A DNA stretch of 39,279 nucleotides from an uncultured Prevotella sp. (GCA_900543975.1 UQTI01000022.1:1-39279), one strand, 5' to 3'; shown: positions 24,659 through 32,221, counted from the first letter of the stretch. Translations and numbers: made by a program. Notes: generated by a model not told the origin, from the letters alone.

Positions 24659-25348
24659 AATGCTGTGTTTTATAAAAATGCTGAGATTTATAATTGGATA
24701 AATTTTTGCAACGAATAAGCTCCATGCAATGGTTAATCTCCATGCAATGGTTAATCTCTTACTCCTTTTCTGTGTGGGGTAAATATTGAAAGCAAGGATT
24801 GGGAGAAAGGGGAGAAAGGTGTGAAAGAGAAAAAGAAAGAGGGAATTGCCCGATGATGTGATGAAACTCCGAGTAATATAAGAATTGAGTGCTCTCCATC
24901 TTTGTAATCCACCGGCTTTTCAGCTTAGTTCCTTACGGATTTTATATGGCCCGCCATTGACAAAAGAAGCTTTCTCGGTTGTTGTTTTAAAATTGATGAG
25001 TATCCCGATCAAATCGGCACAATCCCCTGTATCGTTCTCCTTTCAGTTTCCTTTTTGATAGTGCAAAGTTACTGCTTTATTGCTAAAGTTCCAAATCTTT
25101 GCTGTCTTTTTTGTAACAATAGGGTCTTCCGACAAACCTTCTGCATGTTTAAGATTGTCTTCTTTCAACCCTCTTGTTGTCCATTTCTTCTTTGGACTTT
25201 TCTTTTTCTTCTGTTCCTCTTTTCTCTTTTTCTTCTGTTGCCTTTTTTCTCCTTTTTTTTCTCCTTTTTCTTCTCCTTTTTCTTCTCCTTCTCCTTTTTC
25301 TCTTTTTCTTTTTTTCTTAAGATATTTTTGTCTTAAGCCTTTTGCTGT
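24659..25348. other. 690-bp intergenic region with possible small ORF or gene remnant
   Basis: Next to ribE there is an 18-bp direct repeat (CCATGCAATGGTTAATCT twice, about 24722-24757). On the minus strand a 46-codon frame runs from ATG at 24899 to a stop at 24759 (starts MESTQFLYYSEFHHIIGQF); its second half is low-complexity. Upstream of it, 24923-25042 is an open 40-codon minus-strand frame lacking ATG, containing DLIGILINFKTTTEKASF and ending NGGPYKIRKELS; it reads like the tail of a real protein, perhaps a remnant. A consensus minus-strand promoter precedes both. From about 25190 to 25335 the plus strand is almost pure pyrimidine. I cannot assign a function to any of these. Confidence 0.45.
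25064..25095 (-). promoter_or_regulatory. Consensus minus-strand promoter 400 nt upstream of ribE
   Basis: On the minus strand TTTG (complement of 25092-25095) and TAACTTTG (complement of 25064-25071) are separated by exactly 20 nt. It would drive a transcript through the 24659-25060 leader towards ribE. No gene with an obvious start lies directly behind it. Confidence 0.7.
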
Positions 25349-25981
25349 TTAAATATCCTCAAGGTCTTCAGATGTGCGTTCGAGTATGCTTGCAGCCAGT
25401 CCGTCGGCGGTCTGTATTATAGACACGAGCGGGTAAAGTTTGCGTGCTGTGTCGTAGCAGCGCTCGTCCTCATAGCTGTTCATGTTTAGACCGAAGGCAC
25501 CCATGTGCCAGCGGATGGCGAGCATCTCTGCATCGCTGAGATCCAGTCCGCTGCACAGAAGCAGGATGACCGATTTCTCGCCATGTCCCATAGGAAAGTC
25601 CTTATATGTTATCTTGTAGCCCTCACAGTCTTCCCATTGTCCGAGAGCGTTCTTGCGCTTCTTGACAGAGCGTCTGTAGATGTCGCTTTTGCACACGTCG
25701 TGCAGCAGACTGGCAATAATTATGCTGTCGCGTTTCACCTCTGTCTCCAAGGCCGGCTCAAGAGGCTTCATTGCTTCCCATATAGCGAGTGCAGCGCGGC
25801 AGGTGTTGATTGAATGTTTCACCAATCCTCCTTCCACGTTAAGATGGTGTCCTGCCGAGGCCGGTGCCTCAAAGAATCCAAGGTTTTCAAGATCGCTGAT
25901 AACGTCTTCCACGCCATCGCGCTTTGTTGAGCGGAGCAGTTCGAGAAACTCCTCCTTGTTTGCGTTGATGTCAAGTTTCAT
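25349..25981 (-). CDS. HD-domain phosphohydrolase-like protein (second of a pair)
   Basis: This 210-residue protein has metal-ligand candidates typical of HD domains: GGLVKHSINTCR (His, about residue 55), SLLHDVCKSD (the His-Asp pair, about 94), and a later MGHGEKSVILLL and IRWHMGAFG. These resemble the HD layout of predicted nucleotidases and tRNA/nucleotide hydrolases in Bacteroidales. The substrate is unknown. Its ATG overlaps the stop of the preceding HD gene by 4 bp, so the pair is translationally coupled. Confidence 0.82.
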   Translation of the reverse strand: MKLDINANKEEFLELLRSTKRDGVEDVISDLENLGFFEAPASAGHHLNVEGGLVKHSINTCRAALAIWEAMKPLEPALETEVKRDSIIIASLLHDVCKSDIYRRSVKKRKNALGQWEDCEGYKITYKDFPMGHGEKSVILLLCSGLDLSDAEMLAIRWHMGAFGLNMNSYEDERCYDTARKLYPLVSIIQTADGLAASILERTSEDLEDI

Positions 25982-26622
25982 ATTTTTTCTATTGTTTCTT
26001 CCCCAAAATACTTGTCAAACTCTTTTCTCAGCAGCGTCTTGTCAACGATAATTTCTCTTATCACGCGCAGCGCTTCCTGGTTAGGAGAGTTTTGGATCCA
26101 CAGCTTGATGTAGCCGTGGGCTGAGTATTTGTTTTCCATGTGGTCGACGAAGCGCTTCCATTGTTCCTCTTCCGATTTCTCCGGATAATGCGCCAAGCCA
26201 TAGAGCACCGTGCGGCGGAACACCGTCTCGGGACGCAGGTCGCGGTCGGCTTCTGCCACAATCTTGCCGTATATGCTGCGGGGAGCATGCGAGGCAGAGG
26301 CGCGGTGGTCCTCCACAGCCTCGCGCATGATCTTTATCTGCTCTGGCGAGAACCAGCGGCGCAGACGCATGTCGGCAGCCAAGATCTTGCCGCTCGTCAG
26401 GTGGTGGATGGCACGCGGTCCCTCCAGTCCGAGGTCATGGTAGGCGGCGATGACGTATGCCATGTTGATGTCGGCTCCGATGTTTCGTGCCAACTCCAGT
26501 GAGCGTTTTATCACGCTGTTGGCATGAGAGAGGTTGTGAGCCTTGTCGAAGGCCGCATATTTAGGCAAAATATTTTGTTCGACAAATTCCATGATGTCGA
26601 GACTTACATTTCGTGTGTCCAT
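25978..26622 (-). CDS. HD-domain protein (first of a pair)
   Basis: A 214-residue protein with a second type of HD domain: KAHNLSHANSVIKRSLELA (His ligands near residues 30-33), VIAAYHDLGLEG (His-Asp), IHHLTSGKILAAD, and EAVEDHRASASHAPRSIYGKIVAEADRDL. The pattern H...HD...H...D is complete, so it should bind metal and hydrolyse a phosphoester; relatives are annotated only as HD-domain hydrolases. It has its own promoter shared in mirror fashion with menA, and its stop codon overlaps the next HD gene. Confidence 0.85.
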   Translation of the reverse strand: MDTRNVSLDIMEFVEQNILPKYAAFDKAHNLSHANSVIKRSLELARNIGADINMAYVIAAYHDLGLEGPRAIHHLTSGKILAADMRLRRWFSPEQIKIMREAVEDHRASASHAPRSIYGKIVAEADRDLRPETVFRRTVLYGLAHYPEKSEEEQWKRFVDHMENKYSAHGYIKLWIQNSPNQEALRVIREIIVDKTLLRKEFDKYFGEETIEKI

Positions 26623-26643
26623 AAGGAATGTTGTTGCTATTTA

Positions 26644-26678
26644 TTTGCAAAATTAATCTATTATGGTTAATTTTGCAA
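26644..26678. promoter_or_regulatory. Mirror-image divergent promoters for menA and the HD pair
   Basis: The inverted repeat TTGCAAAATTAA (26646-26657) / TTAATTTTGCAA (about 26667-26678) carries two full promoters. Plus strand: TTTG at 26644-26647, 20 nt, TAATTTTG at 26668-26675 (menA). Minus strand: CTTG (complement of 26676-26679), 20 nt, TAATTTTG (complement of 26648-26655) for the HD pair. Each half-site gives the -7 box of one promoter and the -33 box of the other, so the two cannot be occupied at once. Confidence 0.75.
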
Positions 26679-26747
26679 GAACATTCAGCATTAATTAAAA
26701 GAATAATTCAAAACGGTTAATTAGAAACGTCAAGATACATAAAAATT

Positions 26748-27671
26748 ATGGATGATACAAACGTGAGAGTAAATTCGGCCAAGGCGTGGTTCCTTGCAGC
26801 GCGTCCAAAGACGTTGACTGGTGCTGCCGTGCCTGTGATGATAGGCATTGCCTGTGCTGTGGCTTTGCATGGTGTGGAGGTGAGATGGGTGCCGGCGGTG
26901 TTGTGCATGCTGTTTGCCTTGATAATGCAGATTGATGCCAACTTTGTGAACGACTATTTCGATTTCATGAAAGGCACCGACGACGAACAGCGTCTCGGCC
27001 CCAAACGTGCTTGCTCACAGGGGTGGATCACCGCTCCTGCCATGCGCTCCGCCTTGCTGTTGACGACAGCCGTTGCTTGTGTTGTCGGCTTGCCACTCAT
27101 CCTGTATGGTGGATGGGAGATGATTCTTGTGGGGCTGGCGTGCGTGGTGTTTTGCTTTCTTTACACCATCTCTCTGTCTTACATGGGTCTTGGCGATGTG
27201 CTCGTGCTCGTGTTCTTCGGTTTGGTGCCTGTGAGCATGACCTACTGGCTTGTTGCCCCTGCCTCGCCTCTGTTGTCTATCCCGCTGACTGTCATCGGCT
27301 TGTCGTTGGCTTGTGGTCTGGTTATAGACACGCTGCTCGTCGTCAACAACTACCGCGACATCGACAACGACCGACGCACAGGCAAGCGCACGCTCATCGT
27401 GAAGATTGGCGCTAAGAACGGTCGCTGCCTATATCTCTGGCTCGGCATTGCAGCATGCATCGTCAATTTTCTTTTCTGCTACCTCCCGGCTGTGTGGCCC
27501 TGGCTTCTGCCTCTCTTCTATCTGCCGTTCCACATCGCGACATACAGGGAGATGGTGCGCATTGATAAGGGTGCAGCCCTCAACCATGTGCTTGGCAAAA
27601 CCGCCCGTAACATGTTTCTCTATGGTCTGCTCACAGCGGCAGGACAGGTCTTAAGCCTAACCATGGTTTAA
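26748..27671 (+). CDS. menA: 1,4-dihydroxy-2-naphthoate polyprenyltransferase (UbiA family)
   Basis: The protein has about eight or nine transmembrane helices and both Asp-rich prenyl-diphosphate sites: NDYFDFMKGTDDEQRLGPKR (about residues 64-83) and NNYRDIDNDRRTGKRTL (about 198-214). The opening AWFLAARPKTLTGAAVPVMIG is characteristic of MenA rather than UbiA proper. The enzyme attaches a polyprenyl chain to DHNA in menaquinone synthesis at the inner membrane. It stands alone, with a consensus promoter 70 nt upstream and no other men genes in view. Confidence 0.93.
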   Translation: MDDTNVRVNSAKAWFLAARPKTLTGAAVPVMIGIACAVALHGVEVRWVPAVLCMLFALIMQIDANFVNDYFDFMKGTDDEQRLGPKRACSQGWITAPAMRSALLLTTAVACVVGLPLILYGGWEMILVGLACVVFCFLYTISLSYMGLGDVLVLVFFGLVPVSMTYWLVAPASPLLSIPLTVIGLSLACGLVIDTLLVVNNYRDIDNDRRTGKRTLIVKIGAKNGRCLYLWLGIAACIVNFLFCYLPAVWPWLLPLFYLPFHIATYREMVRIDKGAALNHVLGKTARNMFLYGLLTAAGQVLSLTMV

Positions 27672-27678
27672 GGTGTTT

Positions 27679-27828
27679 TGCAGGTCTATGGCGTTTAGGC
27701 AAGCTATCTATGGCACTTAGCCGAGCTATCTATGGCACTTAGGCAAGCTATCTATGGCACATAGCCGAGCTATCTATGGCACATAGGCAAGCTGTCTATG
27801 GCGTTTAGTTAGGCTATCTATGTCACAT
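27679..27828. repeat. 22-bp tandem array with alternating A/B units downstream of menA
   Basis: Six units start at 27697, 27719, 27741, 27763, 27785 and 27807, after a decayed copy at 27679. The core GCTATCTATGGCAC is shared. The unit heads alternate AGGCAA, AGCCGA, AGGCAA, AGCCGA, AGGCAA, AGTTAG, giving a 44-bp higher-order repeat that implies duplication of pairs. It begins 8 bp after the menA stop codon. No ORF uses it convincingly. Confidence 0.93.
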
Positions 27829-27871
27829 GGCTCGCCAGTCTTTGATGTTTAGGCAGATTAAGCGTGGCTCA

Positions 27872-27933
27872 TATATAATAAGGTGGAGGCTCAAACGAAA
27901 CATTAATCGTTTGAGCCTCCACCTTATTATATA
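27872..27933. terminator. Perfect 27-bp-arm hairpin, bidirectional terminator between convergent genes
   Basis: Arms 27872-27898 and 27907-27933 are perfectly complementary (contain AATAAGGTGGAGGCTCAAAC and its inverse) with an 8-base loop AACATTAA. A/T-rich ends let it work in both directions for menA and the putative porin gene. The outer sequence ATATATAATAAGGTG also occurs at 12886-12900. Confidence 0.85.
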
Positions 27934-27941
27934 ATAGTGAC

Positions 27942-28004
27942 CTCTTGTTTTCTTTTCTTTCCCTCTTGTTTTCTTTTCTTTCCCTCTTGTTTTCTTTTCT
28001 TTCC
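27942..28004. repeat. 21-bp pyrimidine tandem repeat, 3 copies
   Basis: CTCTTGTTTTCTTTTCTTTCC starts at 27942, 27963 and 27984, an exact 21-bp period, between the hairpin and the 3' end of the putative porin gene. Function unknown. Confidence 0.9.
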
Positions 28005-28030
28005 CTCTTTTTCTTTCCTCCTTCCGTCTC

Positions 28031-30364
28031 TTAGTTGAAGAAATTCCAACTCAGACCGAAGCGGAAGACACGTTGGTTGAGAGGGTAGTGGGGTGTGAGG
28101 AAATATTGTCTGTTGCCGCTGCCCGCATTGACGTGACTCATCATCACGAAGAAGCGGGTATGCTTCAAGTGGAAGTTGGCGTAGATGTTGACGAGCGGAT
28201 AGTTGCCCGTCTGCACACGGTTGTCGCCTGTCTGCACGGCATACTGTCCGAGCGCCGGACTGTAGTCGGGGGCATAATACTTTGTGAAGTAGCGTCCGTC
28301 GGCACCAAAGTCGCATTTCAGCACCTGTGCAATCTTGAAGCGCAGGTAGAGGTTGGTGTAGATGTTGAGGTCTGGCACGGGCAGCACATCGTTGTCCGTC
28401 GACTTCTGATATGTTATGACATTTTCCCAGTTGAGCGGTCCCAACTTAAAGTTCTGTGCCAGCGACAGCGTGAGCAACGTTATTGCTCCGCCTTTCTGTC
28501 TCACCTCCATGGTGTTGCCCTTGCGTGAGTGGTCGTCGGCAATGTTGTAGCCCATGGCCAGGTAAGTGTAGTTCTGAATTTCGTCGAAGGCCACGCGCAG
28601 CGTTGTGTTGGTCTTGCGATAAGAGAACAGACCCTCCACGCGCGAGTGAAGCTCCTTGCTGAGCGAGGTGTTGTCCCACCAGAAATGGCGTGAGTGGTAG
28701 TGGCGATAGTAGAACGTTGGGTTGTTGCGGTGGAAGAAGCCCTTTGCCGCCAGCGTCACGGTGTCGCCAAACAGCGGGAAGTTGAGGTCCACCGCTCCGT
28801 CAATTTTAAGCTGTCCGAGGTCTTCGCCGAGCAGCCATGTCTCTGCCGTCACGTTATAGTGGAGCGTCTTGCCCTCCGTCTTCGACAGTTGTCCTCCCAC
28901 GCTGAGGTTATGCTCGTTGTAAGAGGTTGTGGCTGTGTTAGAGTCGGAGCTTGGCAGCACAAAACGGCGCAGGTCTGACGTCACAAACGCCTTCACGCCA
29001 GCCTTTGCCCACTTGTTGAAGCCTTCGAGCATGGATATGGCAAACGTGTTCTGAAGGCGCAGGTGTGAGGTCTTGTCGTAAATGCTGTCGCCGGCGTAGG
29101 GGCCAGCCACATAGTTGTCGGCATAGAAGTCGGCAGGCGTGTTGTATGCCTGGTATATGCGCTTATAGTTGTCGAGCTTCATGGTGTGTATGAAGCTGGT
29201 CACCGGCACATACTCATCCTTCATCCACATCGTGTCGGCAGCCGCCTTAGCCGACACCTTTGCCAAGCTGTCAGCCATCTCCTTGCTGTCCACGTTTATG
29301 CGTCCGCCCTTGCCTATGCTGTCGGTTGCTGTCGGCTCGTTGCCCGCAATCTTGGCATCGCTGGGTCTGCCGGCATAGGTCTTCTTCTCCTTCACGTTGT
29401 CTTCGTTGAAGTCGCGCCCCTCGTCTTCAGTCTTTCGCCGTTCCTCTTCGCGTCGTTTGCGCTCCTCGCTGTCGCGCTTGGCTTCCATGGCAAACTTCTT
29501 CGCCTTGATTTCTTCCTCCGTCATCTTCACCTTGCGCTTGAAGCCCACATTGTAACGGTGTGAGAGAAAGACATGCTGGTTGTCGTTGCGGTTCCAGTTG
29601 TTCTCCAGAACGGTCGGAATCTCGTTTGTGGCAAAGTCGTCGTCAAAGCTCTCGGGGTGCAGCACAAAGTTGTCGTCGGTTATACCGCCGTTCTCCGTCA
29701 CCTTCTGGTGGTTGGTAGAGAAGAGAAGGTGTGCCTGGTAGCGGTCGCCGAGGTAGGAGCCATACATCGTGTAGTTGAAGTGGGACGTGCTCTGGTTCTG
29801 GTAGTAGCCGCGTCCGTAGATATAGTCGAAGTTGAAGCCCACGCCCAGTCGTTTGCCAGCGTTCACGCCAAACTTAGCCGTGAAATGGTCCTCGCCGTTT
29901 GTGCGGTTTCCTGCCGTGTTGTATGTGAGGTTTGTGAAAGGCGACAGCGTGTTGGTGAAATGGAATGTCGACACAGGCTTCACGAAATAGTCGTAAGGCT
30001 GCGTGAAGAGAAACTGTCCGTCGTCCTGACGGTCAATGAACACGCGGTTTATGCGTGGCGTGCCGACGTTGCCCAAGGTGTTGTATTCGCCTCTGAGACC
30101 TGTCCCGAAGATGGTGTTCATGAACATGTGGGGCACGGTGTCGAGCTCAGCCTTTCTTATGTCTCCAAAGCGTTCGTCCACGGTCCACACCTTTATGCCC
30201 TTCGGGATCTCCTTGTCGGTGCCAAGCGAGTCGGCGTTATGCTTTGTCGACCTTCGCGTTACGTTTCCGTCTTCGTCCATCTGGTTGAACGAGTCAAATT
30301 GTGCCCACGCCATCAACGGCATGAGCACGAAGAGTGTAAGAGATATAAAATGTCTGTACATCAA
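28031..30364 (-). CDS. Putative porin (Bacteroidetes large barrel), with charged insertion
   Basis: A 777-residue protein with a signal peptide (FISLTLFVLMPLMAWA) and the opening pattern PKGIKVWTVDERFGDIRKAELDTVPHMF, common in the Bacteroidetes putative-porin family (Porin_10 type). Barrel strands recur throughout (GVGFNFDYIYGRGYYQ, YQAHLLFSTN, LYLRFKIAQVLKCDFGADGR), with a terminal strand VFRFGLSWNFFN ending in an aromatic-Asn pair. About residues 275-345 form a highly charged, Lys/Glu/Arg-rich, predicted helical segment (KMTEEEIKAKKFAMEAKRD and RKRREEERRKTEDEG) that is unusual inside a barrel. Function is unproven. It follows a small membrane-protein gene by 7 bp. Confidence 0.82.
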   Translation of the reverse strand: MMYRHFISLTLFVLMPLMAWAQFDSFNQMDEDGNVTRRSTKHNADSLGTDKEIPKGIKVWTVDERFGDIRKAELDTVPHMFMNTIFGTGLRGEYNTLGNVGTPRINRVFIDRQDDGQFLFTQPYDYFVKPVSTFHFTNTLSPFTNLTYNTAGNRTNGEDHFTAKFGVNAGKRLGVGFNFDYIYGRGYYQNQSTSHFNYTMYGSYLGDRYQAHLLFSTNHQKVTENGGITDDNFVLHPESFDDDFATNEIPTVLENNWNRNDNQHVFLSHRYNVGFKRKVKMTEEEIKAKKFAMEAKRDSEERKRREEERRKTEDEGRDFNEDNVKEKKTYAGRPSDAKIAGNEPTATDSIGKGGRINVDSKEMADSLAKVSAKAAADTMWMKDEYVPVTSFIHTMKLDNYKRIYQAYNTPADFYADNYVAGPYAGDSIYDKTSHLRLQNTFAISMLEGFNKWAKAGVKAFVTSDLRRFVLPSSDSNTATTSYNEHNLSVGGQLSKTEGKTLHYNVTAETWLLGEDLGQLKIDGAVDLNFPLFGDTVTLAAKGFFHRNNPTFYYRHYHSRHFWWDNTSLSKELHSRVEGLFSYRKTNTTLRVAFDEIQNYTYLAMGYNIADDHSRKGNTMEVRQKGGAITLLTLSLAQNFKLGPLNWENVITYQKSTDNDVLPVPDLNIYTNLYLRFKIAQVLKCDFGADGRYFTKYYAPDYSPALGQYAVQTGDNRVQTGNYPLVNIYANFHLKHTRFFVMMSHVNAGSGNRQYFLTPHYPLNQRVFRFGLSWNFFN

Positions 30365-30371
30365 GTTGGGT

Positions 30372-30608
30372 TTATTTACGCAACAATCGCAAGCAACATT
30401 CTGCCACCTTGAAGATGATGGCGCAGAGCAGAACGAATGTGCCTACGGCATGGCTTGAAAGGTAATACAACAATACGCCGACAACAGCTCCCAACATGAA
30501 GATGATGTTGAGGATGTTGCGTATCTTGAAAAATCGGTCACGAGGTTGTTCCTCCTCTCCGCGGCGGTGGCGAGGAATGGGGTTCTCGTTTGTTTCGTTT
30601 ATATCCAT
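30372..30608 (-). CDS. Small membrane protein, two helices
   Basis: A 78-residue protein: a charged N-terminus (about 1-27; RHRRGEEEQPRDRFFK), then two hydrophobic helices (ILNIIFMLGAVVGVLLYYL and AVGTFVLLCAIIFKVAECC) and a basic end RLLRK. I do not recognise a named family. It sits 7 bp before the putative porin gene and 66 bp after the DUF4468 gene on the same strand, so all three may be one operon. The coding call rests on the clear two-helix pattern and tight spacing. Confidence 0.75.
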   Translation of the reverse strand: MDINETNENPIPRHRRGEEEQPRDRFFKIRNILNIIFMLGAVVGVLLYYLSSHAVGTFVLLCAIIFKVAECCLRLLRK

Positions 30609-30674
30609 AGCTTTCTTTGTTTACGGGTTATTGATTTGGCATGCGCTGATGGTGGGCAAACCGACCAGAGGGCT

Positions 30675-31508
30675 CTACTCGTTGCCTTTCACCATCTTGG
30701 TGATAAGCTCAAACAGTTCGTCCTTGCGGTCGATGGTGCTGCGGCGGAACTTTGCCGAGCCAGGCAGCAGCTTTGTGCCTTTTTTGTTAATGGCTTCCTT
30801 GTCTGAGATCCATTCTTCGGCGCTTGTGCGCATCTCCGTGGGGCGTCCCTGTTCGTAGAGGAACGTCATGCGCTCAAGGGTGAGGTGCAGATGCCCGTCG
30901 GTGCATTTGGCGATGACGGTGTAGTTGAAGCGTGTGCGGTCGAGCACCACAAAGTTTTTCTTGAATGTCATCCATTCGTGATATTGTGCCACGATGCTGT
31001 GCTCCTTCTTGTTCACCAGCACCACGCCGCTCTTCGAGCGCTCGTCTTGAATCTGACACTCTTGGTTTGCGATGGTGTCGAGCGCCACATACATGCGGTC
31101 ATAGACCTGTTGAGCGCTCAGCGCGGGCACGTCAAGGTCGAGCGTGAACACCACATTGCCGTCCTGCTCGGGCATGGCTCCAGGTTTCAGATACTTATAA
31201 TCTTCGCTGTTGGGGTCGAGTGCATGGCGTGCCGGCACAAGCTTGGTTGCGGCAATCTGCTTGCCCTCAGCCTGTTGTGCTGCATCAGCTGTCTTGTTGC
31301 CAGCTTTGGCGGCTTGCTTGCGTGCCTCTTTCTCAGCTCTTGCAGCCTCTTTTGCGGCTTTCTTTGCAGCCTTGGCAGCAGCCTTAGCTTCCTCTGCTGC
31401 TTTGCGTGCTTCCTCTACCTTGTTTTGTGTGGGCACAGCCTCCCATTCGCTCTGAGCCAAGGCTGTGAGCGGGAGGAACAGCATTATTGTGAAAAACAAT
31501 TTCTTCAT
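30675..31508 (-). CDS. DUF4468-like periplasmic/envelope protein with Ala/Lys-rich helix
   Basis: The signal peptide (MKKLFFTIMLFLPLTALAQ) is followed by an Ala/Lys/Glu-rich segment (about residues 28-85; KAAEEAKAAAKAAKKAAKEA), likely a long helix or coiled coil. A globular domain comes next (about 110-277): VFTLDLDVPALSAQQVYDRM, NKKEHSIVAQYHEWMTFKKN and RTRFNYTVIAKCTDGHLHLT. The last part matches the DUF4468 pattern (TBP-like fold) common in Bacteroidales envelope proteins of unknown role. A TAATTTTG box (complement of 31545-31552) lies 37 nt upstream as the probable -7 element. The helix could reach across the periplasm, but that is a guess. Confidence 0.82.
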   Translation of the reverse strand: MKKLFFTIMLFLPLTALAQSEWEAVPTQNKVEEARKAAEEAKAAAKAAKKAAKEAARAEKEARKQAAKAGNKTADAAQQAEGKQIAATKLVPARHALDPNSEDYKYLKPGAMPEQDGNVVFTLDLDVPALSAQQVYDRMYVALDTIANQECQIQDERSKSGVVLVNKKEHSIVAQYHEWMTFKKNFVVLDRTRFNYTVIAKCTDGHLHLTLERMTFLYEQGRPTEMRTSAEEWISDKEAINKKGTKLLPGSAKFRRSTIDRKDELFELITKMVKGNE

Positions 31509-31639
31509 GTCTTCTGATTTTTATGGTCATTACATTATATCTTGCAAAATTAATAAATTATGCGCAACAAATGGCCACAATATTCATTATTTAACGTTTA
31601 AGAGCTGAAGAACTCTGGGTTTTGGCGTTTAAGAGCTTT

Positions 31640-31768
31640 GGTCTTGTTGCGAAAGCACTTTTGGTTTTGTTGTTTCAGACCTTTGGCTTTGTTGTGAAAG
31701 CGTTTTGGTTTTGTTGTTTCAGACCTTTTGTTTTGTTGTGAAAGCACTTTGGTTTTGTTGCAAAAGGG
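31640..31768. repeat. 22-bp tandem array, alternating A/B units
   Basis: Units start at 31640, 31663, 31685, 31707, 31730 and 31751 (lengths 23, 22, 22, 23, 21, last partial). All open with GGTTTTGTTG or a close variant. They alternate between a GAAAGCACTT/GAAAGCGTTT type and a TTTCAGACCTTT type, so the real repeat is about 44 bp, the same organisation as the unrelated array after menA. Confidence 0.88.
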
Positions 31769-31947
31769 TAAAAGATTTGCTGTGAAAGGATCTTGGATAT
31801 TGCATATTTATGCGTTATGTTGTATATTTATTCAAAATGCAATATGTAACAATTAAAGGCGATTTTGTTGGCAAAAAGACAGAAAAAAGAGCGTTTTGCT
31901 ATACAGTTTTGTTAACAAATCTTAAAATCCGGCTTTCGTTGTCATTA

Positions 31948-32037
31948 AGCCTCTTTGAGGTCGTCAAAGGGCCTTAATGAGGCTGTCAAAGAGCCTCTTT
32001 GAGGATGCAATAAAGGCACTTTCATTTTGTCATTTGG
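31948..32037. repeat. 22-bp tandem array of small palindromes
   Basis: Units at 31948-31969, 31970-31991, 31992-32015 and 32016-32037 have lengths 22, 22, 24 and 22. The first three carry interrupted palindromes (GCCTCTTTGAGG, GCCTTAATGAGGC) and the first two end GTCAAAG. The fourth is decayed. Confidence 0.82.
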
Positions 32038-32070
32038 GCCCTTTGGGAAAACATCCCCAAAAGGGCCTGT

Positions 32071-32090
32071 TTTTGCATAAATATGCAAAA
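32071..32090. repeat. Perfect 20-bp palindrome TTTTGCATAAATATGCAAAA
   Basis: Nine-base arms (TTTTGCATA / TATGCAAAA) flank an AA centre. It is 130 bp beyond the uvrB stop codon. It looks like an operator-type dyad, but no gene start lies beside it; binding protein unknown. Confidence 0.75.
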
Positions 32091-32221
32091 CTATTCTTTT
32101 ATTTCCCATCCGTCAATAGTTCCAGTTTCGGATGAGAAATTGCAACCAACAAGACAAATAATTGCAAGAACAAAGTGGAGCGATGAAAATATGTGCTTGA
32201 GTAAAATTTTGTACAAGCCAA

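Larger units (their letters stand above)
31509..32221. other. 713-bp gene-free gap rich in repeats and palindromes
   Basis: Between the DUF4468 promoter and the uvrB stop I find no convincing gene. The gap contains two 22-bp-period arrays (listed separately), an inverted pair ATATTGCAT/ATGCAATAT (31797-31805 and 31838-31846), a hairpin GGCCCTTTGGG/CCCCAAAAGGGCC (about 32038-32067) with a T-rich right flank, and a perfect palindrome at 32071-32090. The short plus-strand open frame from 32083 runs into antisense uvrB and is not believable. Confidence 0.7.

Noticed and set aside
24659..25060. FMN (RFN) riboswitch upstream of ribE
   Set aside because: I looked for the AGGGTGAAATTCCC-type conserved core and other RFN elements and did not find them.
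25055..25352. Phe/Leu/Ser-rich plus-strand ORFs of about 90 codons
   Set aside because: They come from a polypyrimidine tract and have no support beyond being open.
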